64,000 bases of DNA from positions 62,001 through 126,000 of the forward strand of contig JAIYCY010000034.1 of assembly GCA_027487775.1 (NCBI GenBank), written 5' to 3'. The position numbers and the translations under genes are program-made. Numbering within the stretch: position 1 is the stretch's first letter; every line of letters begins with the position of its first letter. The DNA is from Planctomycetaceae bacterium (GTDB lineage: Bacteria; Planctomycetota; Phycisphaerae; Tepidisphaerales; Tepidisphaeraceae). Below the pieces are notes generated by a model. The model was given only the letters and a program-made list of their open reading frames with translations, did no database searches and was not told the origin of the DNA. Below, piece by piece: positions 45,241 through 55,719 of this stretch.

Positions 45241-46107
45241 TCAATGCGCCATCTTCAGCCGTGTCCCCGTGATTGCAGTGATCACGCCCAGCGCCTCGAC
45301 AGTCTCCGCAACATCATGCACCCGCACGATGCTCGCCCCATGCGAAACGCCCCAGCACGCCCCCGCCACCGATCCCAGCATCCGATCGCCCGGGTCGTCT
45401 CGATGCGTCAAGATCCCAATCATTCGCTTGCGACTCAAGCCCAGCACCGTCGGATATCCCAGCACCGAAAATGATCGATACGCTCGAAGCAGTTCCAGAT
45501 TGTGGTCGATCGATTTGCCAAACCCAATCCCGACATCCAGCAGAATGTTCGTCCGACGAATCCCCGCATGCTCGGCGGCCTCGGCGCGATCCAGCAGGAA
45601 ACCCATCACCTCGCCCACCACATCCTCATAAGGCGGCGGATCAACACACGTCACCGATGCCTGAGGACGATGCATCAACACGATCGGCACATCACGCGAC
45701 GCGACCAATCCAAACATCCCCAAATCATCCCGACCGGCCGATACGTCGTTCACCAGACTCGCACCGGCATCCAACGCCGCCTCCGCAACATCCGCCCGCG
45801 TTGTGTCGATGCTCACCACCGCGTTCAACTCCGGCTCACGATCCGCCAGTGCCTCAATCACCGGAATCACGCGTCGAATCTGCTCCGCTGCCTCCACCGG
45901 CTCTGCACCCGGCCTCGTCGATTCGCCTCCGACATCCACAATCGACGCCCCCTCACTCACCATCGCAAGCCCCCGCGCAATCGCAAGCTCAACATCTAGA
46001 AATGATCCCCCATCACTGAAACTGTCCGGCGTGCAGTTCAATACGCCCATCACCAGCGTCGGCCTCACCGGCTCGGCCAGCCAGAATCGGAACGATCGCT
46101 CGTGCAT
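45241..46107 (-). CDS. folP: Dihydropteroate synthase
   Basis: FolP joins p-aminobenzoate to the pterin in folate synthesis. Both family signatures are present, VMGVLNCTPDSFSDGGSFLD near the start and IVDVGGESTRPGAEPVEAAE after it, with VVSIDTTRADVAEAALDAG, LVNDVSAGRDD and LDVGIGFGKSIDHNLELLR further on. The 288-residue length is standard. It lies upstream of ispG on the same strand with 104 bp between, without an obvious promoter in that gap. Confidence 0.96.
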   Translation of the reverse strand: MHERSFRFWLAEPVRPTLVMGVLNCTPDSFSDGGSFLDVELAIARGLAMVSEGASIVDVGGESTRPGAEPVEAAEQIRRVIPVIEALADREPELNAVVSIDTTRADVAEAALDAGASLVNDVSAGRDDLGMFGLVASRDVPIVLMHRPQASVTCVDPPPYEDVVGEVMGFLLDRAEAAEHAGIRRTNILLDVGIGFGKSIDHNLELLRAYRSFSVLGYPTVLGLSRKRMIGILTHRDDPGDRMLGSVAGACWGVSHGASIVRVHDVAETVEALGVITAITGTRLKMAH

Positions 46108-46260
46108 TTCCAGCTCCCTTCAAACACCACAGCCCATCAAAACCAAAATTCCACATAAATCCACGATTACAAAAGATTCGCGAAACTCTCACTTCCCCTT
46201 CGTGAGTTTCGACGAGCATCGCTTGTCCTATCACGGATGACAAGGACAAAGGGAGGCTCG

Positions 46261-46614
46261 ATGACCGAGAATCTAATGCCATGGATCGCCAGCTGCGTCC
46301 GAAGGGTGGGCGTCGCGTTCGCTGTTTCCAGCGTATTCGCCTACGGCACAATGCTCGCCAGGCTCAATGCCTACGAACGCGCCTGCGACGAGTTCGGCCG
46401 CTCCAGTATCCAGTCGCCCACATGGGGCGCACGCACTCTCGATGCTGTACATCCGTTCTCAGTCGACTGGTCCGATCGCATCACCGATCGGTCCGATCGC
46501 ATCACCGATCGGTCCGATCGCGCTTTGCATGTCGATCCTCACACAACCCTGGCGATCCGTCCGAGCGCCTCTTCCACATTCGAGCGACCGTTAAACGCGC
46601 TCAACCTGATGTAA
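46261..46614 (+). CDS. Small single-span membrane protein with in-frame repeats
   Basis: The 117-residue protein begins at an ATG with GGGAGG four bases upstream, a good ribosome site. One membrane segment is visible near the N-terminus ([19 protein letters not shown]). After about 60 residues two tandem SDRITDR heptads occur, encoded by a 21-bp DNA repeat (46470-46490, 46491-46511) with a partial third copy. The last 76 bases overlap the convergent dapL gene. The family is unknown. The 3' part may be a recent extension caused by the repeats. Confidence 0.5.
   Translation: MTENLMPWIASCVRRVGVAFAVSSVFAYGTMLARLNAYERACDEFGRSSIQSPTWGARTLDAVHPFSVDWSDRITDRSDRITDRSDRALHVDPHTTLAIRPSASSTFERPLNALNLM
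46470..46521. repeat. 21-bp tandem repeat with palindromic junctions
   Basis: Two full units and a ten-base part of a third are present. Each junction forms CGATCGG-T-CCGATCG, a seven-base inverted repeat around one base. The repeat lies just beyond the 3' end of dapL, so on the minus strand it may fold after dapL transcription, and on the plus strand it encodes the SDRITDR repeats of the small membrane protein. Confidence 0.75.
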
Positions 46615-47768
46615 CCTTCGCCCGATCGACCGAACCCACTGCCAGGCGTGCAGACCACCTGCGCTTCGTTCAACAGTCGATCAAAAAAGCTCCAACTGCT
46701 CGCCCCGCCCGGCGTTTGCACCCACACATACGGCGCGTGCACCCCGCCGAACGGTTTCAATCCCATGCGCGAAAGTCCCTCGCGAATCAGCCTCGCATTC
46801 TCCAAATAAAACGCCACGCGAGCCTTCGTCTCACGACGACCCGATTCGGAATACGTCGCCTCGCAACCACGCTGCACGATGTAGCTGATCCCGTTGAATT
46901 TCGTCGTGTGACGACGCATCCAAAGATCGTATAGACGCACGCTCTTTCCCCCGCGCGTCCGACCTTCGAGCGTCTTCGGCACCACCGTGTAAGCCGCCCG
47001 AATCCCCGTAAAGCCCGCCGTCTTACTAAAACTGCGAAACTCGATCGCGCACGTCCTCGCTCCTTCGATCTCATAAATCGAATGCGGAATCGAGTCGTCG
47101 GTGATGTACGCCTCGTACGCCGCGTCAAAGAAAATGATCGAATCATGCTCACGCGCATACCTCACCCAATCGCCGAGCAGCTTGCGATCCATCACCGTGC
47201 CGGTCGGATTGTTGGGCGAGCAGAGATAAATCACATCCACGCGCTCACGTGGAAGCGGAGCTAAAAATCCGTTCTCCGCATTCGCTCGCAAATACACGAT
47301 CCCGCCGTACTCGCCCGACGCATCCGACTCGCCGGTATGACCCGCCATCACGTTCGTATCCACGTACACCGGATACACCGGATCACTCACCGCCACCACG
47401 TTGTCCCCACCCAGAATGTCGAGAATGTTCGCGCAGTCGCACTTCGACCCGTCACTCACAAAAATCTCATCATCCGCAACCTCGCACCCACGCGAACGAA
47501 AATCACCCGACGCGATCGCGCTGCGAAGAAAATCATAACCCTGCTCAGGCCCGTAGCCCCGGAAAGTCTCACGTACACCCATCTCCGAAACCGCTCGATG
47601 CATCGCGTCCACCACCGACGGTACAAGCGGCTCCGTCACATCGCCGATGCCCATGCGGATGATCTTCGCCTCCGGATGCGTTGACGCATATTCGCGAACA
47701 CGCCGCGCGATCTCCGGAAACAGATAGCCCGCCTTCAGCTTCAGAAAGTTCTCGTTGATGTATGCCAT
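46539..47768 (-). CDS. dapL: LL-diaminopimelate aminotransferase
   Basis: DapL makes LL-diaminopimelate directly from tetrahydrodipicolinate, short-cutting the succinylase branch for lysine and peptidoglycan. The N-terminus is typical ([20 protein letters not shown]), with [35 protein letters not shown] and the PLP-lysine region [18 protein letters not shown]. Length of 409 is standard. I start at the ATG at 47768 (MAYINEN); an ATG two codons earlier is also present. It is divergent from truA with 82 bp between starts. Confidence 0.96.
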   Translation of the reverse strand: MAYINENFLKLKAGYLFPEIARRVREYASTHPEAKIIRMGIGDVTEPLVPSVVDAMHRAVSEMGVRETFRGYGPEQGYDFLRSAIASGDFRSRGCEVADDEIFVSDGSKCDCANILDILGGDNVVAVSDPVYPVYVDTNVMAGHTGESDASGEYGGIVYLRANAENGFLAPLPRERVDVIYLCSPNNPTGTVMDRKLLGDWVRYAREHDSIIFFDAAYEAYITDDSIPHSIYEIEGARTCAIEFRSFSKTAGFTGIRAAYTVVPKTLEGRTRGGKSVRLYDLWMRRHTTKFNGISYIVQRGCEATYSESGRRETKARVAFYLENARLIREGLSRMGLKPFGGVHAPYVWVQTPGGASSWSFFDRLLNEAQVVCTPGSGFGRSGEGYIRLSAFNGRSNVEEALGRIARVV

Positions 47769-47850
47769 GGGCATGAGAAGTTAGCGTGGCTCGCGGACAT
47801 TTGCGATTCGACCGATCCTCGTTCACAGTGTTTACTCCGACCGACTCAAA

Positions 47851-48804
47851 ATGTCCGAGCAAGACCGACCCATCTCCGAGCCGCAACAGAGCGCCGTCGC
47901 CGAATCAAACGCTGAATTGCGCGGCGATTCACCGCTCGATGCAACTTTGCCAGAGCCATCACGCAGCGCGACCGATGGCTCGACCATCCGACTGAAACTC
48001 ACCATCGCCTACCGCGGCACTCGCTATCACGGATGGCAACGCCAGGACGCCCCGCCGACCTGGATCGGTCCAACCACCGACGCGCAAGGCATCCCCACCG
48101 TCCAGGAAACCGTCGAGACCGCCCTCAAAGGCGTCCTTCGCCATCCGCTCCACATCCAAGGCTCCAGCCGCACCGACGCAGGTGTTCACGCACACGGTCA
48201 GGTCGCTCATCTCGACACCATTCGCACCACCATACCCATGCGAAATCTCGCCCGCGCAGTCAACGCACGTCTGCCCGGCGACGTCGTGCTCATGAACGTC
48301 GAACCCACACACAATCGCTTCGACGCCATCCGCTGGACCATCAAAAAGCGATACGTCTACATCCTTCGCAACACGCCCGAACGCGACGCCTTCAGCGCCG
48401 ATACCGAGTTCTGGCGATGCCAGCGACTCGACGATTCACTCATGCACCACGCCGCACTTCACTTCGTCGGCGATCACGATTTCACCAGCTTCGCCCGACC
48501 CGGCCACGGACGCGAAACCACCGTTCGCACCATCTTCGACGCAAGCTGTACGCGTGAAGGCGATCGCGTACGCATCTCATTCACCGGTTCCGGATTCCTC
48601 TGGAATCAAGTCCGCATCATGGTCGGCACACTCATCGAAATCGGTCAGGGAAGACTCGATCCCGACTGCATACCCACCGTCCTCAACGCACGTGATCGCA
48701 CCCGCGCCGGCCCCACCGCTCCCGCGCACGGCCTCTACCTCGACCACATCTGGCACCACGATTCGCCGCCAGACGAACCACCGGTTCGCCTCGCATCCGA
48801 TTGA
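47851..48804 (+). CDS. truA: tRNA pseudouridine(38-40) synthase
   Basis: TruA modifies the anticodon stem of many tRNAs. The catalytic aspartate is in GSSRTDAGVHAHGQVAHLDT, and other landmarks are IAYRGTRYHGWQRQ, FTSFARPGHGRETTVRT and FTGSGFLWNQVRIMVGTLIE. The first 45 residues are polar and not part of the fold, so a start further downstream is possible, but the ATG at 47851 is the only clear one. Total 317 residues. Confidence 0.95.
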   Translation: MSEQDRPISEPQQSAVAESNAELRGDSPLDATLPEPSRSATDGSTIRLKLTIAYRGTRYHGWQRQDAPPTWIGPTTDAQGIPTVQETVETALKGVLRHPLHIQGSSRTDAGVHAHGQVAHLDTIRTTIPMRNLARAVNARLPGDVVLMNVEPTHNRFDAIRWTIKKRYVYILRNTPERDAFSADTEFWRCQRLDDSLMHHAALHFVGDHDFTSFARPGHGRETTVRTIFDASCTREGDRVRISFTGSGFLWNQVRIMVGTLIEIGQGRLDPDCIPTVLNARDRTRAGPTAPAHGLYLDHIWHHDSPPDEPPVRLASD

Positions 48805-48923
48805 GTTATGCCCGACCTACCTGCTTCCAATCGATTTTGCGATGCAGCACGGATCGAGTCGGGTTTACTCTTCATCCATTCTGTTGACTCAACGCATCAA
48901 GGCAGAACGCTGTCGATGAAAGC

Positions 48924-49280
48924 TCAGCTTTCACGGATCAACACGTCGGCGGGAATTCCAAGTTCAAGATGCAATCGACGAATCATCTGAAGCGTCAGAG
49001 GCCTCTTGTGATTGAGTACCTCGGAGACGCGCGATCTTCCGCCAATCAGCGGCTCCAAGTCGCGGCGGGTTAGTCCTCGCCTCTCCATCGCGAACCGAAT
49101 CGCCTCGATCGCTGTCGGCGGATCAATCTCATGATGCTTTTCCTCCCAAGATTCGATCAGCGTCGCCAGCACGTCCAGTCGATCGCCCTCTGGCGTTCCA
49201 GCGCGAGCGCCCATCAAACCACCAACTTCCTTCAGCGCTCGTCGATAGTCACGATCATTCTTGATGGGCTTGACTTCCAT
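48924..49280 (-). CDS. higA: HigA-type antitoxin with HTH (XRE) domain
   Basis: The 118-residue protein has an N-terminal acidic arm (MEVKPIKNDRDYRRALKEVG) that likely wraps the toxin and a C-terminal helix-turn-helix (RFAMERRGLTRRDLEPLIGG, then SRVSEVLNHKRPLTLQMIRR) of the HigA type. GAGG lies eight bases before the ATG. It follows the toxin gene on the same strand with a 28-bp gap, the higBA order in which the antitoxin represses the operon. Confidence 0.9.
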   Translation of the reverse strand: MEVKPIKNDRDYRRALKEVGGLMGARAGTPEGDRLDVLATLIESWEEKHHEIDPPTAIEAIRFAMERRGLTRRDLEPLIGGRSRVSEVLNHKRPLTLQMIRRLHLELGIPADVLIRES

Positions 49281-49308
49281 GGCTTGATCCTCGCTTCGTT
49301 TTAGATCT

Positions 49309-49608
49309 TCAGATCTCTTTCACATCAATGCGATCGTACTGCTCATGGGTTCCGATGATTCGAATGTATACAATCCGATACGGATAGTTCACCCGCGCAA
49401 CGAGCCGGTACTTGTTGCCCGCGATGTTGAACATCACTCGATTCTCGCCGACCACACTCGCGTGCCGAAACTGACGCTTCACCGCCGCCGGGTTGGCCCA
49501 GTCGGCCTTAGACACCTCACGAAACCACGCCTTCAGCGGCTGTTCTGCGTCGGCGAATAACCGCTTCTCCCAGAACGTTCTTAGCGTGCCACGAGCAATC
49601 ACTCGCAT
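49309..49608 (-). CDS. higB: HigB-type mRNA interferase toxin
   Basis: The 99-residue protein matches the PF09907-type HigB toxins, ribosome-dependent RNases of the RelE superfamily: RTFWEKRLFADAEQPLKAWF near the start, FNIAGNKYRLVARVNYPYR in the middle and IVYIRIIGTHEQYDRID at the end. These toxins cut mRNA when freed from HigA, which is encoded directly downstream. The pair may be a stress module or a stabiliser of this region. The neighbours are ordinary core genes, so no mobile element is evident. Confidence 0.92.
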   Translation of the reverse strand: MRVIARGTLRTFWEKRLFADAEQPLKAWFREVSKADWANPAAVKRQFRHASVVGENRVMFNIAGNKYRLVARVNYPYRIVYIRIIGTHEQYDRIDVKEI

Positions 49609-49718
49609 CCGTTGCGTCCTTCATTTGGCTTGCTTGAACCACTTGCCGTGCAGCATGCATGAACATAACACGCTCCCAAGGCGGGAGCAATCCGAATTCT
49701 GTCGCCGAAGACAACGCA

Positions 49719-49749
49719 CAGAGGCCTGCGCGAATGACGCAGGCCTCTG
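49719..49749 (-). terminator. Rho-independent-like terminator after gap
   Basis: A perfect 12-bp inverted repeat, CAGAGGCCTGCG (49719-49730) and CGCAGGCCTCTG (49738-49749), encloses a seven-base loop, 36 bases past the stop of the GAPDH gene. The following bases on that strand are T-enriched (TGCGTTGTCTTC) but not a full U-run. Confidence 0.7.
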
Positions 49750-49785
49750 CAAACTGATGTCCGGAATAAACGGACGAGCCGAAGA

Positions 49786-51207
<1,422 letters not shown>

Positions 51208-52044
51208 ATGCACGATCCCGCACCCCGACATCCCGAGACCTCACCCAACCCGACCAACGCCCCCAGTCGTGCCAGCGGGCTCGGCCTCGGGCCTTGTCTG
51301 GTGTTGGCCGATGCCTCGGTTTGGTCGCAGCTTGATCAGCTCTTGGCTCAGCTCCCCACGCCCACCACCACCGCCGCCCGTCTCTCTGACCCCTACGCCG
51401 CGCTCCTCGAACTCCTCCGCAGACCGATGGCCTTCCGCGCTGTCATCGTCTCGCTCCAAAAAATATTCCCACCCGAAATCGCATTCATCAAAACGCTCCG
51501 CGATCGACTCACGCATATCGACATCGTCCTCGCCCACACCGACGGTCGATCCGCTGCACTCGCAGAAGCAGTCCGACTCGGCGCGACCGCTCTGCTCGAT
51601 GCCGACGGCCTACACCGACTCGCTCATCCACAGCACCACCCCGCACCGTCGTCAATCGCAATCGACATCGATCCACCCATCACCCCTATCGCACCGCGCG
51701 GACCGTCCACTCCCAAAGAATCAAACCCGTCGATTACCGAGTCTCAACCTTCCCTGGCCGACGTCTTCGCGTCCATCAGCACCCACCATACCCCCGGCCA
51801 GGTCGCGACGCCCAAGCCGAACATCGATCCCAAGCCCGCTCCCGATCAGGCATCATCTTTCCATCCGCCAACCGACCACGCGAATCATCCGTCGCTCGGA
51901 CATCAGTACGAACACCTTCAACATCAACATCACGAGCCCACTCAAGAACACTCACAAGATCCCATCGACGAAACCCACGACGGAGAACCCATCCTCACCG
52001 CCGATGAACTTCGCGCACTGCTTCAGGATTCCGAATCTCGCTAA
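51208..52044 (+). CDS. Receiver-like protein with disordered tail and FliM-like C-terminal motif
   Basis: Residues about 28-125 look like a response-regulator receiver fold (LVLADASVWSQLDQLLAQLP; FRAVIVSLQKIFPPEIAFIK; AVRLGATALLDADGLHRLAH), but the position of the phosphorylated aspartate reads VIVSLQ, so it should not be phosphorylated there. Residues 130-260 are Pro/His-rich and probably disordered. The last residues (ILTADELRALLQDSE) resemble the CheY-binding motif at the start of FliM (LSQDEIDALL). The gene ends three bases before a GGDEF gene, so the two are almost certainly co-expressed. The function is not known. Confidence 0.65.
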   Translation: MHDPAPRHPETSPNPTNAPSRASGLGLGPCLVLADASVWSQLDQLLAQLPTPTTTAARLSDPYAALLELLRRPMAFRAVIVSLQKIFPPEIAFIKTLRDRLTHIDIVLAHTDGRSAALAEAVRLGATALLDADGLHRLAHPQHHPAPSSIAIDIDPPITPIAPRGPSTPKESNPSITESQPSLADVFASISTHHTPGQVATPKPNIDPKPAPDQASSFHPPTDHANHPSLGHQYEHLQHQHHEPTQEHSQDPIDETHDGEPILTADELRALLQDSESR

Positions 52045-52047
52045 TCC

Positions 52048-53616
52048 ATGCCCGCCGCCACGGACATCCTCCTCATCGCCGATCACGACCGACAGGTCGG
52101 CGATGCGCTCCAACGTGCCAGACCCCACGCACGCATCGTCCGATCCACCGACTGGTTCGATGCCATCGCCAAGCTGCACGACGAACGATATTCCGCCGTC
52201 ATCGGGCCCGTCCATCCCATTCAACAACGTCCTCGATCCGCACTGTCGGCGGTTCGTGAACTCGCACCCGATGCCTCTGTCATCCTCTTCGCCGATCCTT
52301 CTCTAGAGCCCGTCGCACGCTCTCTCACACAACCCGACTCACAGACCCAAGCCATCTCCAAGGCACCCGGCCAACACACAAGCGATCCACCCATCTCATC
52401 GTCTCTCGACGATGCCTGCGACGACTACTTCATCACCCCCGCAGACCCCGCCGAGCTCGAACGACTTCTCGAGCAGCCACCACGACTCGCCTCTACGACA
52501 ATCTCCGGTCCGATCAGCATCGACACCTCCAACCATTCCGGTGACGCAGACGCCTACTCTCGCGCCCTGCAAACCCTCGTCAGCGAATCTCTCTCCTGTC
52601 TGCTCGATCATCCCGAAGCGCCTCTCAACAAACTCATCGATCGCGTTCGCCCGCTTCTTCCTGCCGGCACGCGACTCTCTTTTATCGCCCCGCCACGCCC
52701 CAAACCGACCGGCTCGAACATCCCATCGGATTCGCTTCCGCAATCTCTCCCCAACGATCGCCGATTCACACGCCCTCTGCTCGACACCGAAGGACATCCA
52801 CTCGGCACGCTCGCTCTCGATTTCTCGTCACTCAAACCCTCGGTCCCCGAGTCATCTACTCCCGATCCATGTGCCCCCGGTTCGCCTGATCATCACGCGT
52901 CAAACGCGATTGATCCGCGAACTGTCGCTTCCATGCGAGCCTTCTTCGACGCCGCCCATCGGCCTTTCGAAACCACCGCCCGACTCGCAGCGCGACATCA
53001 GCGCCTGCAGCAGGCTGTCATCACCGACGATCTGACAGGCCTGGCCAATGGTCGCTACTTCCGTCACTTCCTGTCGCGCATCCTCACGCGCGCCCGCGAA
53101 GGCAAGTTCCTCGTCACGCTCCTGCTCTTCGATATCGACAACTTCAAACGCTACAACGACGAATTCGGACACGGCGCGGGCGACGAAATTCTCAAACAGA
53201 CCGCAAGCCTCATGAAGCGATGTTGCCGCGACCACGATCTGGTCGCTCGCATCGCAGGTGATGAGTTCGCAGTCGTCTTCTGGGAAAAGGAAGGCCCACG
53301 CGTCCCCAGACCCTCGCCCGAAGGCGCACCCTCCGCACGCTCCAGCCCGTCTCGTATCCCGCAAACCCCACTCGTCATCGCTCAACGTTTCCGACGACTC
53401 ATGAACGCCGCCGACTTCCCCGCGCTCGGACCCACCGGGCGCGGCGTCCTCACCATCTCCGGCGGAATGGCCGTATTCCCACACGATGCCGCCTCCCCGG
53501 AATCCCTCTACGAAGCTGCCGACCGCGCCCTCATGTTCGGCGCCAAAAAGGGCGGCAAAAACTCCATCGTCCTCGTCGGATCCAACCACTGCATCAGCGA
53601 ATCCCCAGACGACTGA
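52048..53616 (+). CDS. Diguanylate cyclase with pseudo-receiver N-terminus
   Basis: The 522-residue protein begins with a receiver-like domain (DILLIADHDRQVGDALQRAR) in which the phospho-acceptor position reads AVIGPVHP, lacking the aspartate. A middle region of about 180 residues has low similarity to anything I know. The C-terminal GGDEF domain is complete: DDLTGLANGRYFRHFLSRIL, LLFDIDNFKRYNDEFGHGAG, and the signature RIAGDEFAVVFWE, with AGDEF instead of GGDEF; some active cyclases carry AGDEF. An insert of about 30 residues follows it. It likely makes cyclic di-GMP, controlled by the upstream pseudo-receiver protein three bases away. Confidence 0.85.
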   Translation: MPAATDILLIADHDRQVGDALQRARPHARIVRSTDWFDAIAKLHDERYSAVIGPVHPIQQRPRSALSAVRELAPDASVILFADPSLEPVARSLTQPDSQTQAISKAPGQHTSDPPISSSLDDACDDYFITPADPAELERLLEQPPRLASTTISGPISIDTSNHSGDADAYSRALQTLVSESLSCLLDHPEAPLNKLIDRVRPLLPAGTRLSFIAPPRPKPTGSNIPSDSLPQSLPNDRRFTRPLLDTEGHPLGTLALDFSSLKPSVPESSTPDPCAPGSPDHHASNAIDPRTVASMRAFFDAAHRPFETTARLAARHQRLQQAVITDDLTGLANGRYFRHFLSRILTRAREGKFLVTLLLFDIDNFKRYNDEFGHGAGDEILKQTASLMKRCCRDHDLVARIAGDEFAVVFWEKEGPRVPRPSPEGAPSARSSPSRIPQTPLVIAQRFRRLMNAADFPALGPTGRGVLTISGGMAVFPHDAASPESLYEAADRALMFGAKKGGKNSIVLVGSNHCISESPDD

Positions 53617-54014
53617 TCTCATCCAGATCCCATCACCCTTCCACCCGATCACGATCAACGCCTCCACTCCGAGAAACCTGTCCGCCGGATCTTGTCACAT
53701 CATTGCATCCCCGCGCGCGATACACGTTTCACGACCCGCTCGATCCGTCGATCTTGTCATGTCGGCCCCTATCCCAACGGGCGCGCTGCGCGCCTGCGTC
53801 CGCACTCGCGCAGCGCAAAACCCGAAAATGCACTCAAACATGCAAAATCACCCCCAAAACAGACCGGTTCCACCCGAAACCGATCCGGAGCCACCTTCGG
53901 TCGTTAGCTCTTGCGCGCCTTTGAAACACGCTCGCGCACACATTCGTGCGCGCTCAGAATCGATTTCCAAACGCCCGGCCACACGCCGCGCCCTCAACGA
54001 TCTTCTCGCCGACT
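53617..54014. other. Intergenic region, no gene seen
   Basis: This 398-bp spacer lies between the convergent cyclase and thyX genes. No ORF with ribosome site or coding character is visible. A clear terminator hairpin was not found. Confidence 0.5.
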
Positions 54015-54893
54015 TCAAAGCCCCAGACGCTTCTTTTTCTCATCCCACTCCGCCGTCTCGCGCTTGTTCTCGGTTGCCAGCGGCTTGCCAGACTTGATCG
54101 CCTCGATCTCCAGTCGCGTCAGGTGCATCGACTCAAAGTCGTAATCCATAAACGCCTCGGCCGCCACCGGGACGATCGGCTTGATCAACGCATACATCGC
54201 CCGTGCATAATCCTGAATCTCCTGCTGCGCGTGTGCATCCATACGCAGCGAAAGAAACCGGCACACGTTGTGAAGATCACACTTCCAATACCACTCCGTA
54301 TACGCACTCACCGGAAGCCCGATCCTCGCCAGTTCACGGCTCACTCCAGATTCGATCAGCCTCTCATAATCCCCGTACAACGCCTCGCACTTGTCCAAAT
54401 AATCCAAAAACTGCTGAGCCGTCATCGGATCCATCGGTTCGCTTCCGCCCTGCCGATTCGTCTTGCTTTGCTTGCGCACATTCTCGAGTGACGGATGATA
54501 AAAGCGATCCTGCACCACGCTGTATCGCGCCGAGTATTCGTTCACGTTGGCTGTCCGATGTCGAATCCATTGTCGTGCGATGAAGATCGGCATCACGCAG
54601 TGAAACTTAAACTCGACCATCTCAAAGGGCGTCGTATGCCGATGACGGGCCAGATACCGAATCAGCCCGCGATCCTCGCTCACCTGCTTCGTGCCCGCTC
54701 CATAACTCACACGCGCCGCCTGCACGATTGCAAAGTCCGCCGTCTTCCCCTCCGGCACCAGCCTCGGCATGCAATCCACCAACGCCACCATCCCGTGGTC
54801 ATGCACCGAGATCTCCCATCGACCCGAACCGCCCATCACATCCACCAACGGCACCTCGCTCGCCACTCGCTTGAATTCGTCGCTCATGCCCAT
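54015..54893 (-). CDS. thyX: Flavin-dependent thymidylate synthase ThyX
   Basis: ThyX makes dTMP using FAD and methylenetetrahydrofolate. The family signature RHRTANVNEYSARYS is present after MPIFIARQWI, and FAIVQAARVSYGAGTKQVSE marks the N-terminal part. The ATG at 54893 with GGGG seven bases upstream gives 292 residues; an ATG two codons later (54887) is also possible. The upstream frame to 55004 has no similarity. A C-terminal basic tail (WDEKKKRLGL) is extra. It may replace ThyA in this organism. Confidence 0.95.
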   Translation of the reverse strand: MGMSDEFKRVASEVPLVDVMGGSGRWEISVHDHGMVALVDCMPRLVPEGKTADFAIVQAARVSYGAGTKQVSEDRGLIRYLARHRHTTPFEMVEFKFHCVMPIFIARQWIRHRTANVNEYSARYSVVQDRFYHPSLENVRKQSKTNRQGGSEPMDPMTAQQFLDYLDKCEALYGDYERLIESGVSRELARIGLPVSAYTEWYWKCDLHNVCRFLSLRMDAHAQQEIQDYARAMYALIKPIVPVAAEAFMDYDFESMHLTRLEIEAIKSGKPLATENKRETAEWDEKKKRLGL

Positions 54894-55719
54894 GTCATTA
54901 CCCCGATTCCCCCGCGCTGACAACAACGCCAGATTTTCTTCATCGCTGCGACATCGCGTCACCATCGAATCATTTGCAATCCGAACGCTCTCCCGTAGAT
55001 TCAACCTCGTTGCAGGCGGCTCGGTTTGAGCCTGTTGATCGGGTGCGGATCACCGGATCGACAAAGGGAAGCTCGGTGAGCCTGCTGTCGTTTTCTTCGG
55101 TGATGGCCGATTTGTCGGGCATGATCGAAGCAGAATTGCAGCAGACGATTCCGACGCGGACGCGCCGCTGTGAGGGACGTTGAAGTCGGTCCAAAGGTCA
55201 CTGGTCGGACTCGAATCGGATTCTTCGCAATCCATCGAGCACGCCGGGAAGACGGATCGGCAGAGTCCTGAGCCAGAAGACCTGTCCTGCAACGCCCGAT
55301 GCCCGGGCCGAATCAAATCAGCGCCCAACGCCTGATCTGATTCGGCAAGAGCTGCGGGCCCGTCGGCGTGCGTGTTGCACGCGACGGCTCGGATGCGTCC
55401 CCGCGGTTTGGTGGATCGATTCCACCGATCGGGACTCGCCGGGTGCAGGATCACGTTCGTTCGTCAAACGTCGTCGCGCCGCATCTTCATCAGATGCCAT
55501 CGCGACGCCTCTCTGACGCACGAACCCATCCGTTTCGACGCATCGCCGCCCCCCTGCGGTTGCGAACGCGTCGATCGGGTTCCTTGCCCGCCCCTCCCGA
55601 TCGCTGAATCAAGCGGTTCGTCCGTTCAACTTGATCCTCGGATCGATCCCATCCACATCCGTCGTCGGACGCACAACCTCCGGCCCTCGCGATACTCACG
55701 GGGCCTGGAAGGAGAGATC
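54894..55719. other. 826-bp gene-free region with one strong dyad
   Basis: This region lies between the divergent starts of thyX and the PEP-CTERM gene. Short frames exist on both strands but none has a ribosome site or family resemblance. The inverted repeat at 55307-55346 is the only structured element I find. The region may hold a noncoding RNA or long leaders. Confidence 0.5.
55307..55346. other. 15-bp inverted repeat in the thyX/PEP-CTERM spacer
   Basis: GCCGAATCAAATCAG (55307-55321) is the reverse complement of CTGATCTGATTCGGC (55332-55346) except for one base, with a ten-base loop. On the minus-strand RNA the odd pair is a G-U wobble, so the hairpin is complete in that direction. No U-run follows on either side, so a terminator is not evident; it may be a small-RNA hairpin or an operator. 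Confidence 0.65.

Noticed and set aside
55050-55454. 134-codon frame on the minus strand in the thyX/PEP-CTERM spacer
   Set aside because: Composition is not protein-like, there is no ribosome site, and the strong dyad lies within it.
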